Positions 25,869 through 34,723 of a DNA stretch of 64,000 nucleotides are shown here, piece by piece. The stretch comes from JANSYL01 sp965229695 (lineage in GTDB: Bacteria > Pseudomonadota > Alphaproteobacteria > Rhodobacterales > Rhodobacteraceae), in the NCBI GenBank assembly GCA_965229695.1, contig OZ245921.1, forward strand, positions 1,860,001 through 1,924,000, written 5' to 3'. Position 1 is the stretch's first letter. Each line of letters opens with the position of its first letter. Made by a program: the position numbers and the translations under genes. A model generated the notes under the pieces. It was not told the origin of the DNA and searched no databases. It saw only the letters and a list, made by a program, of their open reading frames with translations.

Positions 25869-26159
25869 ATGGCAACGAAACCGATGACCAAAACCCAGCT
25901 TGTGGCCGCATTGGCCGAAGAAATGGGCGCAGATAAGAAAACCGCAGGCGTGGCGCTGGATGCCATCACGGCGGTTGTGACCAAAGAAGTGGCTGGCGGC
26001 GGCGCCGTCACGATCCCCGGCATTGGCAAGGTATACTGCCGCGCCCGCCCCGAGCGGATGGTGCGCAACCCCGCCACCGGCGAACAGATCAAGAAAGAAG
26101 CCGACAAGCAGGTCAAAGTGACCATTGCTAAGGCATTGAAGGACAGTGTGAACGGCTAA
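25869..26159 (+). CDS. hup: HU-family DNA-binding protein
   Basis: A 96-aa histone-like nucleoid protein. The helical N terminus (KTQLVAALAEEMGADKKTAGVALDAI) and the DNA-gripping beta-arm region (VTIPGIGKVYCRARPERMVRNPATGEQI) match HU; the IHF-type signature differs. The usual GFGxF is IPGIGKV here, as is common in Rhodobacteraceae HU. AGGAG lies 11 bases upstream. Followed by a strong intrinsic terminator at 26,182. Confidence 0.92.
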   Translation: MATKPMTKTQLVAALAEEMGADKKTAGVALDAITAVVTKEVAGGGAVTIPGIGKVYCRARPERMVRNPATGEQIKKEADKQVKVTIAKALKDSVNG

Positions 26160-26181
26160 TTGCTGTCACCGGTTTTTCGTG

Positions 26182-26219
26182 AAAGGGTCGCGCCAGACGG
26201 GCAGCGGCCCTTTCTTTTT
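26182..26219 (+). terminator. Intrinsic terminator of hup
   Basis: AAAGGGTCGC ... GCGGCCCTTT forms a GC-rich stem closed by A/T pairs (one bulge or mismatch), followed by TTTCTTTTTG. It lies 22 bp after the hup stop. Confidence 0.8.
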
Positions 26220-26244
26220 GTAGGTGGCAAAGGACGATAGGCCG

Positions 26245-27120
26245 ATGGATCTTCGCGCCCTGGCGATGGGGCTTGTCTTTGCCCTGATTTGGTCCTCGGC
26301 CTTTACATCGGCCCGCATCATTGTCGAGGCCGCACCACCTTTGATGGCGCTTTCGATCCGGTTCCTGCTCTCGGGGTTGATCGGCATTCTGATCGCCTTG
26401 GCCCTGGGCCAAAGCTTTCGCCTGACCCGCACCCAGTGGATGTCGGTGCTGATCTTCGGCATTTGCCAAAACGCGCTGTATCTGGGCTTGAACTTTGTCG
26501 CCATGCAAACCGTCGAGGCGTCGCTGGCCGCCATTATCGCCTCGACCATGCCGCTTTTGGTGGCGGCGGCCAATTGGGGCATTTTCCGCGAACGGCTGCC
26601 GGCGATGGGTCTGATCGGGCTGGCCGCCGGGTTCGCCGGTGTTGCGATGATCATGGCGCAGCGCTTTGGCGGCGGGACGGATACCTATGGGGTGATCTTG
26701 TGCCTGATTGGGGCCGTGGCCTTGACCGTGGCCACTTTGGCGATGCGCGGGGCCTCATCAGGGGGCGGTAATCTGCTGGTGGTGGTCGGGTTGCAAATGA
26801 TCGTGGGGGCCGTTGCCCTTGCCCCGCCCGCGCTGGCGCTGGAAACCTGGGATGTCACCTGGTCGCCCGCCTTTATCACAGCCTTTGCCTATACCACCTT
26901 GATGCCCGGCCTTTTGGCGACCTTCATCTGGTTTCTTTTGGTGGGTCGGATCGGGGCTACCCGCGCAGCCACGTTCCATTTCCTCAATCCGTTTTTTGGT
27001 GTCGCCATTGCGGCCGCATTGCTGGGCGAAGCGCTTAGCCTGACGGATATCTTGGGTGTTACCATCATCGCCGCGGGCATTCTCATGGTGCAGCTTTCGC
27101 GGGTGAAACCGGCTGCTTAG
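26245..27120 (+). CDS. DMT-superfamily (EamA) transporter
   Basis: A 291-aa inner-membrane protein with ten hydrophobic segments in two EamA repeats (MGLVFALIWSSAFTSARIIV, ... ; TFHFLNPFFGVAIAAALLGE in the second). The pattern GLNFVAMQTVEASLAAIIAS at the end of helix 3-4 is typical of RhtA/YdcZ-like drug/metabolite exporters. The substrate is unknown. ATG at 26245 has AGGAC upstream; a GTG seven codons earlier is less likely. Convergent with the next gene; their stops overlap by four bases. Confidence 0.85.
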   Translation: MDLRALAMGLVFALIWSSAFTSARIIVEAAPPLMALSIRFLLSGLIGILIALALGQSFRLTRTQWMSVLIFGICQNALYLGLNFVAMQTVEASLAAIIASTMPLLVAAANWGIFRERLPAMGLIGLAAGFAGVAMIMAQRFGGGTDTYGVILCLIGAVALTVATLAMRGASSGGGNLLVVVGLQMIVGAVALAPPALALETWDVTWSPAFITAFAYTTLMPGLLATFIWFLLVGRIGATRAATFHFLNPFFGVAIAAALLGEALSLTDILGVTIIAAGILMVQLSRVKPAA

Positions 27121-27719
27121 CGGGCATCACCTGGCTGGCCCTGGGCGATCAGGGTCAGATTATCGATGGCCCAAGCCGCGCCTTCTTCGCCAGCAAGCGT
27201 CAGGGTAACTTGCCCATCACGCGGTTCCGCGATGAGCCAAATACGCTGACGGCCTTGTCCGCGATCCTCGGTAAAAACGCGCACACCTTGCCCGTCAATC
27301 GCTTCGGCCTCATTGACGAAAAATGTCAAATCGGGCGCAGTATCATCGCCAATCGCAATGGCATCGAACATCGCAACAATGCGCTGTGTCGCGTCCGGTA
27401 CCGCAAAGGCGCGGGTCAGACCGGCCACCGGATCAAGCGGCGTCAGAACCGATCCCTGGAACGCATTTGGCCGCGCAACCTCGGCCGCGTCCCAGCCTTG
27501 GGTGTCGTAGCTATAATCTTCGAACACGATCAGCCGCTCATGCGGGGCCAGCGCGCGCAAGCCGCCGCCCGACGGCCCAACCCCCGGCACAGCCCCATCG
27601 CCCGAGGTGCGGACCCAGGCACCAATTGCCAGGGCAATCGCGATCACGATCACCACGGCCAACATCCAATCTAATGTGATCCGGCTGGCAGGCCGGACCA
27701 TGCGTTCTGCGCCGCCCAT
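27117..27719 (-). CDS. Hypothetical membrane-anchored protein
   Basis: A 200-aa protein: short basic N terminus, one transmembrane helix (about residues 16-36, LDWMLAVVIVIAIALAIGAW), then an extracytoplasmic beta-rich domain with HERLIVFEDYSYDTQGWD, FQGSVLTPLDPVAG and DRGQGRQRIWLIAEPRDG. The layout recalls carbohydrate-binding or Laminin-G-like sandwich domains, but I recognise no specific family. The start at 27719 is preferred because the upstream extension adds an implausible N terminus; the ribosome-binding site is weak. Confidence 0.55.
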   Translation of the reverse strand: MGGAERMVRPASRITLDWMLAVVIVIAIALAIGAWVRTSGDGAVPGVGPSGGGLRALAPHERLIVFEDYSYDTQGWDAAEVARPNAFQGSVLTPLDPVAGLTRAFAVPDATQRIVAMFDAIAIGDDTAPDLTFFVNEAEAIDGQGVRVFTEDRGQGRQRIWLIAEPRDGQVTLTLAGEEGAAWAIDNLTLIAQGQPGDAR

Positions 27720-27869
27720 CGGCTGACATCCCAATTTCACCCAAGTTTTGCCCAAATTCAGACGAAATGTGGCGAAAAAAAGGCAGGGCCTGGGCGAATT
27801 CCAAGCATTGTCCGCCAAGTGTCACCAAAGCGAGACATGGGCCCTGATCAGGCGAAAAACCTGCAACAA

Positions 27870-28970
27870 TTAACCGATTTGTCCTCGGTTCCTGCCAATT
27901 TGGCCCCGATGCAGCAAGATGTGATCCAGCAGCACGCAAGCCATCATCGCCTCGCCCACTGGAACGGCACGGATGCCGACGCAAGGATCGTGCCGTCCTT
28001 TGGTCACAATTGAGGTTGCCTCGCCCGATTTTGTGATCGTCTGGCGCGGCGTCAGGATGGAGGAGGTCGGCTTGACCGCAAAACGCACCACCACATCTTG
28101 GCCGGTCGAAATACCGCCCAGAATGCCGCCAGCGTGGTTGCTGTTATAGACCGGGCCATCTGGGCCCATGCTGATCTCATCGGCATTGGCGCTGCCGGTC
28201 AATTCGGCGGCCGCCATACCATCGCCGATCTCAACCCCTTTGACGGCATTGATGCTCATCATCGCGGCGGCAAGATTGGTGTCGAGCTTGCCATAGACCG
28301 GCGCGCCGATCCCCGGGGGTACGCCGCGCGCTGTCACCTCAATCACCGCGCCAACGCTGTCTCCGGATTTGCGCAGCCCGTCCAGATACCCGGCCCAGGC
28401 TGTGGCCGCATCAGAGTCGGGCACCCAGAACGGATTTTCTTCAATCTGGTCCCAATCAAACCGCGCGCGGTCGATCTTATGCGGGCCCATCTGCACCATG
28501 TACCCGGTCACGCTAAGCCCTGGGGCTAGTTGCGCCAGGGCGGCTCGGGCGACGCCACCGGCGGCCACACGCGCAGCGGTTTCGCGCGCCGATGACCGCC
28601 CGCCGCCGCGATAATCGCGGATACCGTATTTCTGCCAATAGGTGATATCGGCATGGCCGGGCCGGAATTTTTCGACGATATCGCCGTAATCTTTCGACCG
28701 TTGATCGGTGTTGCGGATCATCAGCTGGATGGGGGTGCCGGTTGATTGCCCCTCAAACACGCCAGACAGGATTTCAACCTCATCGGGCTCGCGCCGCTGG
28801 GTGGTGTATTTTGATTGCCCCGGTTTGCGCCGATCCAGCCAATGTTGCAGGTCAGATGCCTCGATCGGAACGCCCGGCGGACAGCCATCGACCGTTGCAC
28901 CCAAGGCAGGCCCATGGCTTTCGCCCCAGGTGGTGACGCGGAACAGATGTCCGAAACTGTTAACGCTCAT
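27870..28970 (-). CDS. aroC: Chorismate synthase
   Basis: A 366-aa FMN-dependent enzyme converting 5-enolpyruvylshikimate 3-phosphate to chorismate, the last common step of aromatic amino-acid synthesis. N-terminal MSVNSFGHLFRVTTWGESHG, the RPGHADITYWQKYGIRDYRG block, GGRSSARETAARVAAG and NSNHAGGILGGIS match all three AroC signatures. The C-terminal tail carries a small imperfect duplication (RGQIGRNRGQIG). It is divergent from the TPP-riboswitch thiBPQ operon; a palindrome lies between them. Confidence 0.96.
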   Translation of the reverse strand: MSVNSFGHLFRVTTWGESHGPALGATVDGCPPGVPIEASDLQHWLDRRKPGQSKYTTQRREPDEVEILSGVFEGQSTGTPIQLMIRNTDQRSKDYGDIVEKFRPGHADITYWQKYGIRDYRGGGRSSARETAARVAAGGVARAALAQLAPGLSVTGYMVQMGPHKIDRARFDWDQIEENPFWVPDSDAATAWAGYLDGLRKSGDSVGAVIEVTARGVPPGIGAPVYGKLDTNLAAAMMSINAVKGVEIGDGMAAAELTGSANADEISMGPDGPVYNSNHAGGILGGISTGQDVVVRFAVKPTSSILTPRQTITKSGEATSIVTKGRHDPCVGIRAVPVGEAMMACVLLDHILLHRGQIGRNRGQIG

Positions 28971-29047
28971 CGCAACGGCCCTTTTGTCTTGGCATTCCGG
29001 TTATCGCTGTGGGGCTGCCTTGCCAAGCCGGAAGTGTGGATCAAAAC

Positions 29048-29065
29048 TAGTTTAACGTTAAACTA
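29048..29065. promoter_or_regulatory. 18-bp perfect palindrome between aroC and thiB
   Basis: TAGTTTAACGTTAAACTA reads identically on both strands and sits in an AT-rich patch 83 bp upstream of the aroC start and about 45 bp upstream of the TPP riboswitch. Its length, symmetry and place suggest an operator for a dimeric regulator (MarR- or TetR-like sites look like this). The cognate protein is not identifiable here. Confidence 0.6.
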
Positions 29066-29108
29066 ATTAGAAAGCGGCTTGCCAATCTCCAAAGGTTGAT
29101 CTAGCACG

Positions 29109-29202
29109 GCGCTACCTCGGGGTGGTCAGAGATGGCCTGAGATGCGCAAGCGAACCCGTAGAACCTGAACCGGTTAGGACCGGCGGAGGGAAGGGTAGGC
29201 GC
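29109..29202 (+). promoter_or_regulatory. TPP riboswitch (THI element)
   Basis: The segment shows the conserved THI-box order: GCGCTACC closing stem, CGGGGTG, CCTGAGA, ACCCGT, GAACCTGAACCGG, CCGGCGGAGGGAA, and GGTAGGCGC as the 3' half of P1 pairing with GCGCTACC. It lies 48 bp upstream of thiB, and thiamine pyrophosphate binding is expected to shut off the thiamine ABC importer. Confidence 0.95.
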
Positions 29203-29249
29203 CATACCGCCTTAGACTTCACTTCGCCCGTCGCATGGAGGAGTGAAGA

Positions 29250-30236
29250 ATGAAACACACCATCATCGCTGCGGGATTGGCTGTTGTTGCAGGTGCGGCT
29301 TATGCCGACACGCCTGTGTTGACCGTCTATACCTATGACAGCTTCACCGCCGATTGGGGCCCCGGCCCCCAGATCGAAGCCGCCTTTGAAGAAACCTGTG
29401 ATTGCGATCTGCAATTTGTGGGCGCGGGTGATGGCGCCGCCCTGCTGGCTCGGATTCGGCTAGAAGGCAGCCGGAGCGAGGCTGATGTCGTCCTTGGTTT
29501 GGACACCAATCTGACCGCAGCCGCGCTGGAGACGGGCCTTTTTGCCCCGCACGGTGCGACGCCAGAGGGGCTGACCTTGCCCATCGCCTGGGCGGATGAA
29601 ACCTTTTTGCCCTTCGATTGGGGCTATTTCGCCTTTGTCCACCGCACGGATATGGCTGATGTCCCAGCCAGCTTTGAACAGCTTGCAGCAGGCGAGGCGC
29701 GCATCGTCATCCAAGACCCGCGCAGCTCAACGCCGGGATTGGGCCTGCTGATGTGGGTTGAGGCCGCTTATGGCGACCGCGCGGCCGAGATTTGGGGCGG
29801 TCTGGCCGACAATATCGTCACCGTGACGCCGGGCTGGTCCGAAGCCTATGGCTTGTTCCTGGAAGGCGAGGCTGACATGGTGCTCAGCTACACCACATCT
29901 CCCGCCTATCACCTGATTGCCGAAGAAGATGATGGGTTTGACGCCGCCGCCTTTGACGAAGGGCATTACATGCAGGTTGAAGTGGCGGGTGTTCTGGAGG
30001 GCAGCGACCAGCCCGATCTGGCGCGCGCGTTCCTGGCCTTCATGCTCAGCGACGGGTTCCAGACGGTTATCCCAACGACCAACTGGATGTATCCCGCAGC
30101 CCTACCGGCAGAGGCGCTGCCGAATGGGTTCGACACTCTGACCTCCCCCGAAACAGCGCTTTTGCTGTCAGCGGAGGATGCAGCCGCGCGGCGTGATGAG
30201 GCGCTGGCAACATGGCAGAGCGCGCTCAGCCGCTAA
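29250..30236 (+). CDS. thiB: Thiamine ABC transporter substrate-binding protein
   Basis: A 328-aa periplasmic protein with a signal peptide (MKHTIIAAGLAVVAGAAYA, cut before DTPVL). Family segments VYTYDSFTADWGPGP, LARIRLEGSRSEADVVLG, PFDWGYFAFVH, RIVIQDPRSSTPGLGLLMW, GWSEAYGLFLEGEADMVLSY and TTNWMYPA match ThiB of the thiamine/TPP importer. It has a TPP riboswitch in its leader and GGAGGAG before the ATG. The coding end overlaps thiP by 25 bp, so all three thi genes are one translationally linked operon. Confidence 0.94.
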   Translation: MKHTIIAAGLAVVAGAAYADTPVLTVYTYDSFTADWGPGPQIEAAFEETCDCDLQFVGAGDGAALLARIRLEGSRSEADVVLGLDTNLTAAALETGLFAPHGATPEGLTLPIAWADETFLPFDWGYFAFVHRTDMADVPASFEQLAAGEARIVIQDPRSSTPGLGLLMWVEAAYGDRAAEIWGGLADNIVTVTPGWSEAYGLFLEGEADMVLSYTTSPAYHLIAEEDDGFDAAAFDEGHYMQVEVAGVLEGSDQPDLARAFLAFMLSDGFQTVIPTTNWMYPAALPAEALPNGFDTLTSPETALLLSAEDAAARRDEALATWQSALSR

Positions 30237-31777
30237 GCCCTTTGCAATGGACTGGCGCGGCGGTGGCCGCGCTGGTTCTATTGGCTATTGGCGGGCCCTT
30301 GGTGGCGGTTGCTTTGCGCGCCACCGACTCCGCAGGCTTCGGCCCCAGCGATTGGGCCGCCATTCGCTTTACCGTCCTTCAAGCGGCGCTTTCGTCGCTG
30401 ATCAGCGTGATGCTTGCCATCCCGGTCGCGCGCGCCTTGGCACGCCGCAGTTTTTGGGGGCGGCGGGCGCTGGTAACGCTCCTTGGCGCGCCCTTTTTGC
30501 TACCTGTTATCGTCGCGGTTCTAGGGCTGTTGGCTGTCTTTGGGCGCAGCGGGTGGCTGAACGCGCTTATCACCGGCCTTGGTGGTCAAAGCCTAGAAAT
30601 CTACGGTTTGGGCGGGGTGGTCTTGGCCCATGTTTTCCTCAACCTCCCGCTGGCCGTCAGGCTTTTGTTGCAAGCCTGGCTATCCGTGCCCTCCGAACGG
30701 GTGCGCCTGGCCGCCACGCTTGGCTTTAGCCAAAAGCAGATGCGGCAACATTTCGAACACCCCTTGCTGCGCGCAACCCTACCCGGCGCGGCACTTTTGA
30801 TCTTTCTGATTTGTACCACAAGCTTTGCCGTCGCCCTGATCCTTGGCGGCGGGCCACGGGCCACGACCGTCGAACTGGCCATCTATCAGGCATTCCGGTT
30901 CGAGTTTGATCTGGGTCGCGCCGCGCTGCTTGGTCTGGTTCAGGTCGGGATTTGCATCATTGCCGGGGCGTTGGCCTATCGGTTCGGGCGGTTGAGCGAA
31001 ATGGGCGCGGGGATGGACCGTCCGCCGCTGCCCTGGCCGGGGGATGGGGTTTGGCCGCGCCTGGCGGACCTGGGCGCCATCATTTTGGCGATGGGCTTTC
31101 TGATCCTGCCGATCTTGGCTGTGGCCGTCAAAGGTGTCCCTGCGCTGTGGGGTCTGCCGCTTTTGGTTTGGGAGGCAGCGATCCGGTCGCTGATCCTGGC
31201 CGTTGCGTCGGCGGGCCTGGCAGTGATGCTGGCTGTGCCTTTGGCCATGCTGATCGCGCGGTTGCCCAACGCTTTGGCGCTTGAGGTCATCGGCACGCTG
31301 GGCATCGCGATTTCGCCGCTGGTGATTGGGACGGGCCTGTTCATCATTCTTTTCCCCATCGCCAATCCCACCGCCCTGGCGCTGCCCGTCACGGGCCTGG
31401 TCAACGCGCTGATCAGTCTGCCCTTCCTGCTTCGCGCCCTGGTGCCCGCCCTCCGCGCGGCTGAGGCGACACAGGGCCGCTTGGCGGACGCACTGGGCCT
31501 GATGGGCCCAAACCGGTTGCGCATGGCGATCCTGCCGCGCATCCGGCGGCCTTTGGGCTTTGGTGCAGGATTGGCGGCGGCGTTTTCGATAGGGGATTTG
31601 GGGGTCATCGCGCTTTTCTCAGTTCCGGGTGAGGGGACATTGCCGTTGGAGATGTATCGCTTGATGGGGTCGTACCGGACCGATGATGCCCAAGGGGCGG
31701 CCTTGGTCTTGATGGTCCTGACCCTGGCACTGTTTTGGTGCTTTGATCGTGGGGGGCGGCTGAATGCTGCGACTTGA
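30212..31777 (+). CDS. thiP: Thiamine ABC transporter permease
   Basis: A 521-aa inner-membrane permease made of two fused BPD_transp_1 halves, about 12 helices in all. Each half ends in an EAA-type coupling motif: SERVRLAATLGFSQKQMRQH in the first, GRLADALGLMGPNRLRMAIL in the second. The fused two-domain form and length are typical of ThiP/FbpB-type importers. Starts inside thiB and ends inside thiQ (14-bp overlap). Confidence 0.93.
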   Translation: MAERAQPLSPLQWTGAAVAALVLLAIGGPLVAVALRATDSAGFGPSDWAAIRFTVLQAALSSLISVMLAIPVARALARRSFWGRRALVTLLGAPFLLPVIVAVLGLLAVFGRSGWLNALITGLGGQSLEIYGLGGVVLAHVFLNLPLAVRLLLQAWLSVPSERVRLAATLGFSQKQMRQHFEHPLLRATLPGAALLIFLICTTSFAVALILGGGPRATTVELAIYQAFRFEFDLGRAALLGLVQVGICIIAGALAYRFGRLSEMGAGMDRPPLPWPGDGVWPRLADLGAIILAMGFLILPILAVAVKGVPALWGLPLLVWEAAIRSLILAVASAGLAVMLAVPLAMLIARLPNALALEVIGTLGIAISPLVIGTGLFIILFPIANPTALALPVTGLVNALISLPFLLRALVPALRAAEATQGRLADALGLMGPNRLRMAILPRIRRPLGFGAGLAAAFSIGDLGVIALFSVPGEGTLPLEMYRLMGSYRTDDAQGAALVLMVLTLALFWCFDRGGRLNAAT

Positions 31778-32453
31778 GAACGCGTCGCTATCGGTTGGCG
31801 CATTTCAACTGAGCGTCGATACCCAGATCGCGGCGGGTGAACGTGTTGCGCTGCTGGGTGCTTCGGGCAGCGGGAAAAGCACGCTGCTTGCGCTGATCGC
31901 GGGGTTTCTGTGGCCTGATGCCGGGCAAGTGCAGATGCGCGGATCGGATGTCAGCCGGTCGCCCGTGCCCGACCGGCCCGTGTCGATCCTGTTCCAAGAC
32001 GGCAATCTGTTCCCACATCTCAACGTGGCCGACAATGTCGGCCTGGGCCTGCGGCCCGATCTAAGGCTGTCGGGGGCCGAGCGTGATTTGGTCGAGGATT
32101 GTCTGGATCAAACCGGCCTGGGCGGCATGGGTCAGCGGATGCCGCATGAGCTATCGGGCGGGCAGCAATCGCGCGTGGCCCTGGCCCGCATGTTCTTGCG
32201 CGACAAACCCATCGCGCTTTTGGATGAACCGTTTTCGGCGCTGGACCCGGGCCTACGCGTGGAAATGCTGGCCCTGCTTTCGGCGCTCTGCCAGGCGCGA
32301 GAGCTGACCTTGATTATGGCGACCCATGATTTGCGTGATGCGGAACGCCTGTGCACGCGGATTTGGTTCATGGATCAGGGCCGCATCGCCCAGGATTGCG
32401 CGGTTGAGGGGCTAAGGGATGCACCGCCCGATCAGCTTCGCCCATGGCTGTAG
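31764..32453 (+). CDS. thiQ: Thiamine ABC transporter ATP-binding protein
   Basis: A 229-aa ABC ATPase. Walker A GASGSGKST, Q-loop LFQDGNLFPHL, signature LSGGQQSRVALARMFL, Walker B PIALLDEPFSAL and switch MATHDLRDAERL are all intact. Together with ThiB and ThiP it imports thiamine or its phosphates. Last gene of the riboswitch operon; an intrinsic terminator follows 20 bp after the stop. Confidence 0.93.
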   Translation: MLRLENASLSVGAFQLSVDTQIAAGERVALLGASGSGKSTLLALIAGFLWPDAGQVQMRGSDVSRSPVPDRPVSILFQDGNLFPHLNVADNVGLGLRPDLRLSGAERDLVEDCLDQTGLGGMGQRMPHELSGGQQSRVALARMFLRDKPIALLDEPFSALDPGLRVEMLALLSALCQARELTLIMATHDLRDAERLCTRIWFMDQGRIAQDCAVEGLRDAPPDQLRPWL

Positions 32454-32472
32454 ACCGGCCTGCCGCAAAAGA

Positions 32473-32499
32473 AAAACGCGCCCCGAAGGGCGCGTTTTG
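32473..32499. terminator. Bidirectional terminator between thiQ and petC
   Basis: AAAACGCGCCC-CGAA-GGGCGCGTTTT is a perfect 11-bp stem with a CGAA tetraloop. T-runs exist on both strands, so it can end both the thi operon and the convergent pet operon. Confidence 0.92.
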
Positions 32500-32519
32500 T
32501 CATTCAAATGTGCCGCAGA

Positions 32520-33335
32520 TCACTCGGCTGGTGTATTGCCTTTGGCGCGGGCTTTGACCGGTGCCCAGATCTGCTTGTTGGTCAGGTAAAGCAGGACCGA
32601 CAGCAGGCCCAGAATGATGATGGCGGTAAAGCCCATCTTCTTGCGCGCCATCAGAGCCGGTTCCGCCGTCCACATCAGGAAGGCCGAAACGTCCAGGGCC
32701 ATCTGCTCGACCGTTGCACGGGTGCCGTCATTGTATTCCACCGCGTCTTCCGACAGCGGCGGGGCCATGGCGATATACCCGCCCGAGAAGGTTTCGTTGC
32801 CGTAAAGCACGGCGCCAAACTCTTCCCGCTCGGACCCGGTGTAATGGGTCAGCAGCGACGCGATGTATTCTGGGCCGCCCATGCCGCGAAACAGCGGGTT
32901 CAGACCCAGGCCATAGGGCCCCGAGAACCCGGCCCGCGCCTTGGCCATCAGGCTGAGGTCAGGGGCGGTTTCCAGGCCGGAGCCTGGGAAGTTGTCATTC
33001 GGCGTGGCGGCGCGCCAATCCTGGATGTCATCGTCATACACTTCGATGAAGTTCTGATCGATATAGGCGCGAACCTCATCCATCGACAGGCCAACACCGC
33101 CTTCGTCGGCCAGTGTGCGCAGCGGCACATATTGCAGACCGTGGCAGGCCGCGCAGACCTCGGTATAGACCTGAAGACCACGCTGGAGCTGGTTCTGGTC
33201 ATAGGTGCCGAACGGGCCTTGGAACGAGAAGGCGTAATCTTCGACATAGCCAGCACCGCCCGCGGCCAGAACCGGACCCGAGGAAAGGGTCAGGGCTGCT
33301 GCGGTGGCGAGGCCGGTGGCAAGTTTCCTGAGCAT
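32520..33335 (-). CDS. petC: Cytochrome c1 of the bc1 complex
   Basis: A 271-aa electron carrier passing electrons from the Rieske protein to soluble or membrane cytochrome c. A signal peptide (MLRKLATGLATAAALTLSSGPVLA) precedes the mature chain; heme attachment is VCAACHG, with GGYIAMAPPLSED providing the probable Met ligand. The C-terminal anchor helix is FTAIIILGLLSVLLYLTN. The start at 33335 has AAAGGA upstream; an in-frame GTG seven codons earlier overlaps the petB stop and lacks one. Last gene of petABC. Confidence 0.94.
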   Translation of the reverse strand: MLRKLATGLATAAALTLSSGPVLAAGGAGYVEDYAFSFQGPFGTYDQNQLQRGLQVYTEVCAACHGLQYVPLRTLADEGGVGLSMDEVRAYIDQNFIEVYDDDIQDWRAATPNDNFPGSGLETAPDLSLMAKARAGFSGPYGLGLNPLFRGMGGPEYIASLLTHYTGSEREEFGAVLYGNETFSGGYIAMAPPLSEDAVEYNDGTRATVEQMALDVSAFLMWTAEPALMARKKMGFTAIIILGLLSVLLYLTNKQIWAPVKARAKGNTPAE

Positions 33336-33352
33336 TCTCAGTATCCTTTCTC

Positions 33353-34705
33353 TCACTCGGCCGGCGTCGATGCGGAGGCGGTCGAGCCGCTTGCACCGTC
33401 GTCTTTGCCATAGTGCTCGTTAAAGTCGTCTTCGATGGTCGCGGGCTGTGCCAGCGGCTTCTCGATCACACCCAGAAGCGGCAGGACGACCAAGAAATAC
33501 GCGAACCAAATGGCCGAGCCGATCAGCGCGATATAGGGGTAGATCCCTTCCGCAGGCATGGCGCCGACCCACATCAGAACAAAGAAGTTCACGACAAAGA
33601 GCCAGAACCACCATTTGAACATTGGCCGGTAGCGACCCGAGCGCACCGATGAGGTATCGAGCCACGGGGCCAGTGCCATCACCAGGATCGCGCCGAACAT
33701 CATCACCACGCCGAAGAACGCCGCGTCGATGATCCCGCCCGAGATGAAGTTGAAGAAGATCACGATCCAAACTTCGGAGTCGAAGGCCCGCAGGATCGCG
33801 TAGAACGGCAGGAAGTACCATTCAGGCACGATATGCGCTGGCGTCGATAGCGGGTTCGCCTCGATATAGTTATCGGGGTGGCCCAGATAGTTCGGGATGA
33901 AGCCCACGATCGCGAAAAAGGCGACCAGGATCACGGCTAGCGCGAACAGGTCTTTGATCACGAAATAGGGCCAGAAGGGCAGGGTATCGGCCTCAGCCTC
34001 TTTCTTCGAGGTGCGGCGCACTTCAACACCGGTCGGGTTGTTGTTGCCCGTGGTGTGGAAGGCCCAGATATGCAGGATCACCATGCCCAAGATCACGAAG
34101 GGCAGCAGATAATGCAGGCTGAGGAAGCGGTTCAGCGTGGCATTGTCCACCGCGGGCCCACCCAGCAGCCAGGTCTGGATCGCGTCGCCCACAAAGGGGA
34201 TTGCGCCAAACAGGCCGGTGATCACCGTGGCACCCCAGAACGACATCTGACCCCAGGGCAGAACGTAACCCATAAAGGCGGTGCCCATCATCAGCACATA
34301 GATCAGCATACCGATGATCCACGTGATCTCACGCGGGGCCTTGTACGACCCGTAATAGAGACCGCGGAAGATGTGCATATAGACCGCGATGAAGAACAGC
34401 GATGCGCCGTTCTGGTGGATGTAACGAATGGCCCAACCGCCATTCACGTTGCGCATGATGTGTTCGACGCTGGCAAAGGCCATGTCGACATGCGGGGTGT
34501 AGTGCATCACCAGGATGATGCCGGTGACGATCTGCAAGACCAGGCAGAAGGTCAGCACGATGCCCCAAATCCACATCCAATTCAGGTTCTTGGGGGTGGG
34601 GATCATCAGCGTGTCATACATCAAGCCGATAATGGGCAGGCGCTTGGCAAGGCCCTTTTCCCAGTTTGTTTTCGGCTCGTAGTGGTCGTGGGGAATACCA
34701 GACAT
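33353..34705 (-). CDS. petB: Cytochrome b of the bc1 complex
   Basis: A 450-aa quinol-oxidising membrane subunit with eight helices and two b-hemes. NGGWAIRYIHQNGAS and FVILGMVILHIWAFHTTG hold the heme-ligand histidines; the Qo-site PEWY motif is IVPEWYFLPFYAILR. The C terminus has a Thr/Ser/Ala-rich tail (GASGSTASASTPAE) also seen in Rhodobacter. GAGAGAGG precedes the ATG. Middle gene of petABC, 18 bp from petA and 17 bp from the petC start. Confidence 0.96.
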   Translation of the reverse strand: MSGIPHDHYEPKTNWEKGLAKRLPIIGLMYDTLMIPTPKNLNWMWIWGIVLTFCLVLQIVTGIILVMHYTPHVDMAFASVEHIMRNVNGGWAIRYIHQNGASLFFIAVYMHIFRGLYYGSYKAPREITWIIGMLIYVLMMGTAFMGYVLPWGQMSFWGATVITGLFGAIPFVGDAIQTWLLGGPAVDNATLNRFLSLHYLLPFVILGMVILHIWAFHTTGNNNPTGVEVRRTSKKEAEADTLPFWPYFVIKDLFALAVILVAFFAIVGFIPNYLGHPDNYIEANPLSTPAHIVPEWYFLPFYAILRAFDSEVWIVIFFNFISGGIIDAAFFGVVMMFGAILVMALAPWLDTSSVRSGRYRPMFKWWFWLFVVNFFVLMWVGAMPAEGIYPYIALIGSAIWFAYFLVVLPLLGVIEKPLAQPATIEDDFNEHYGKDDGASGSTASASTPAE

Positions 34706-34723
34706 ATTCTCGCGTCCTCTCTC

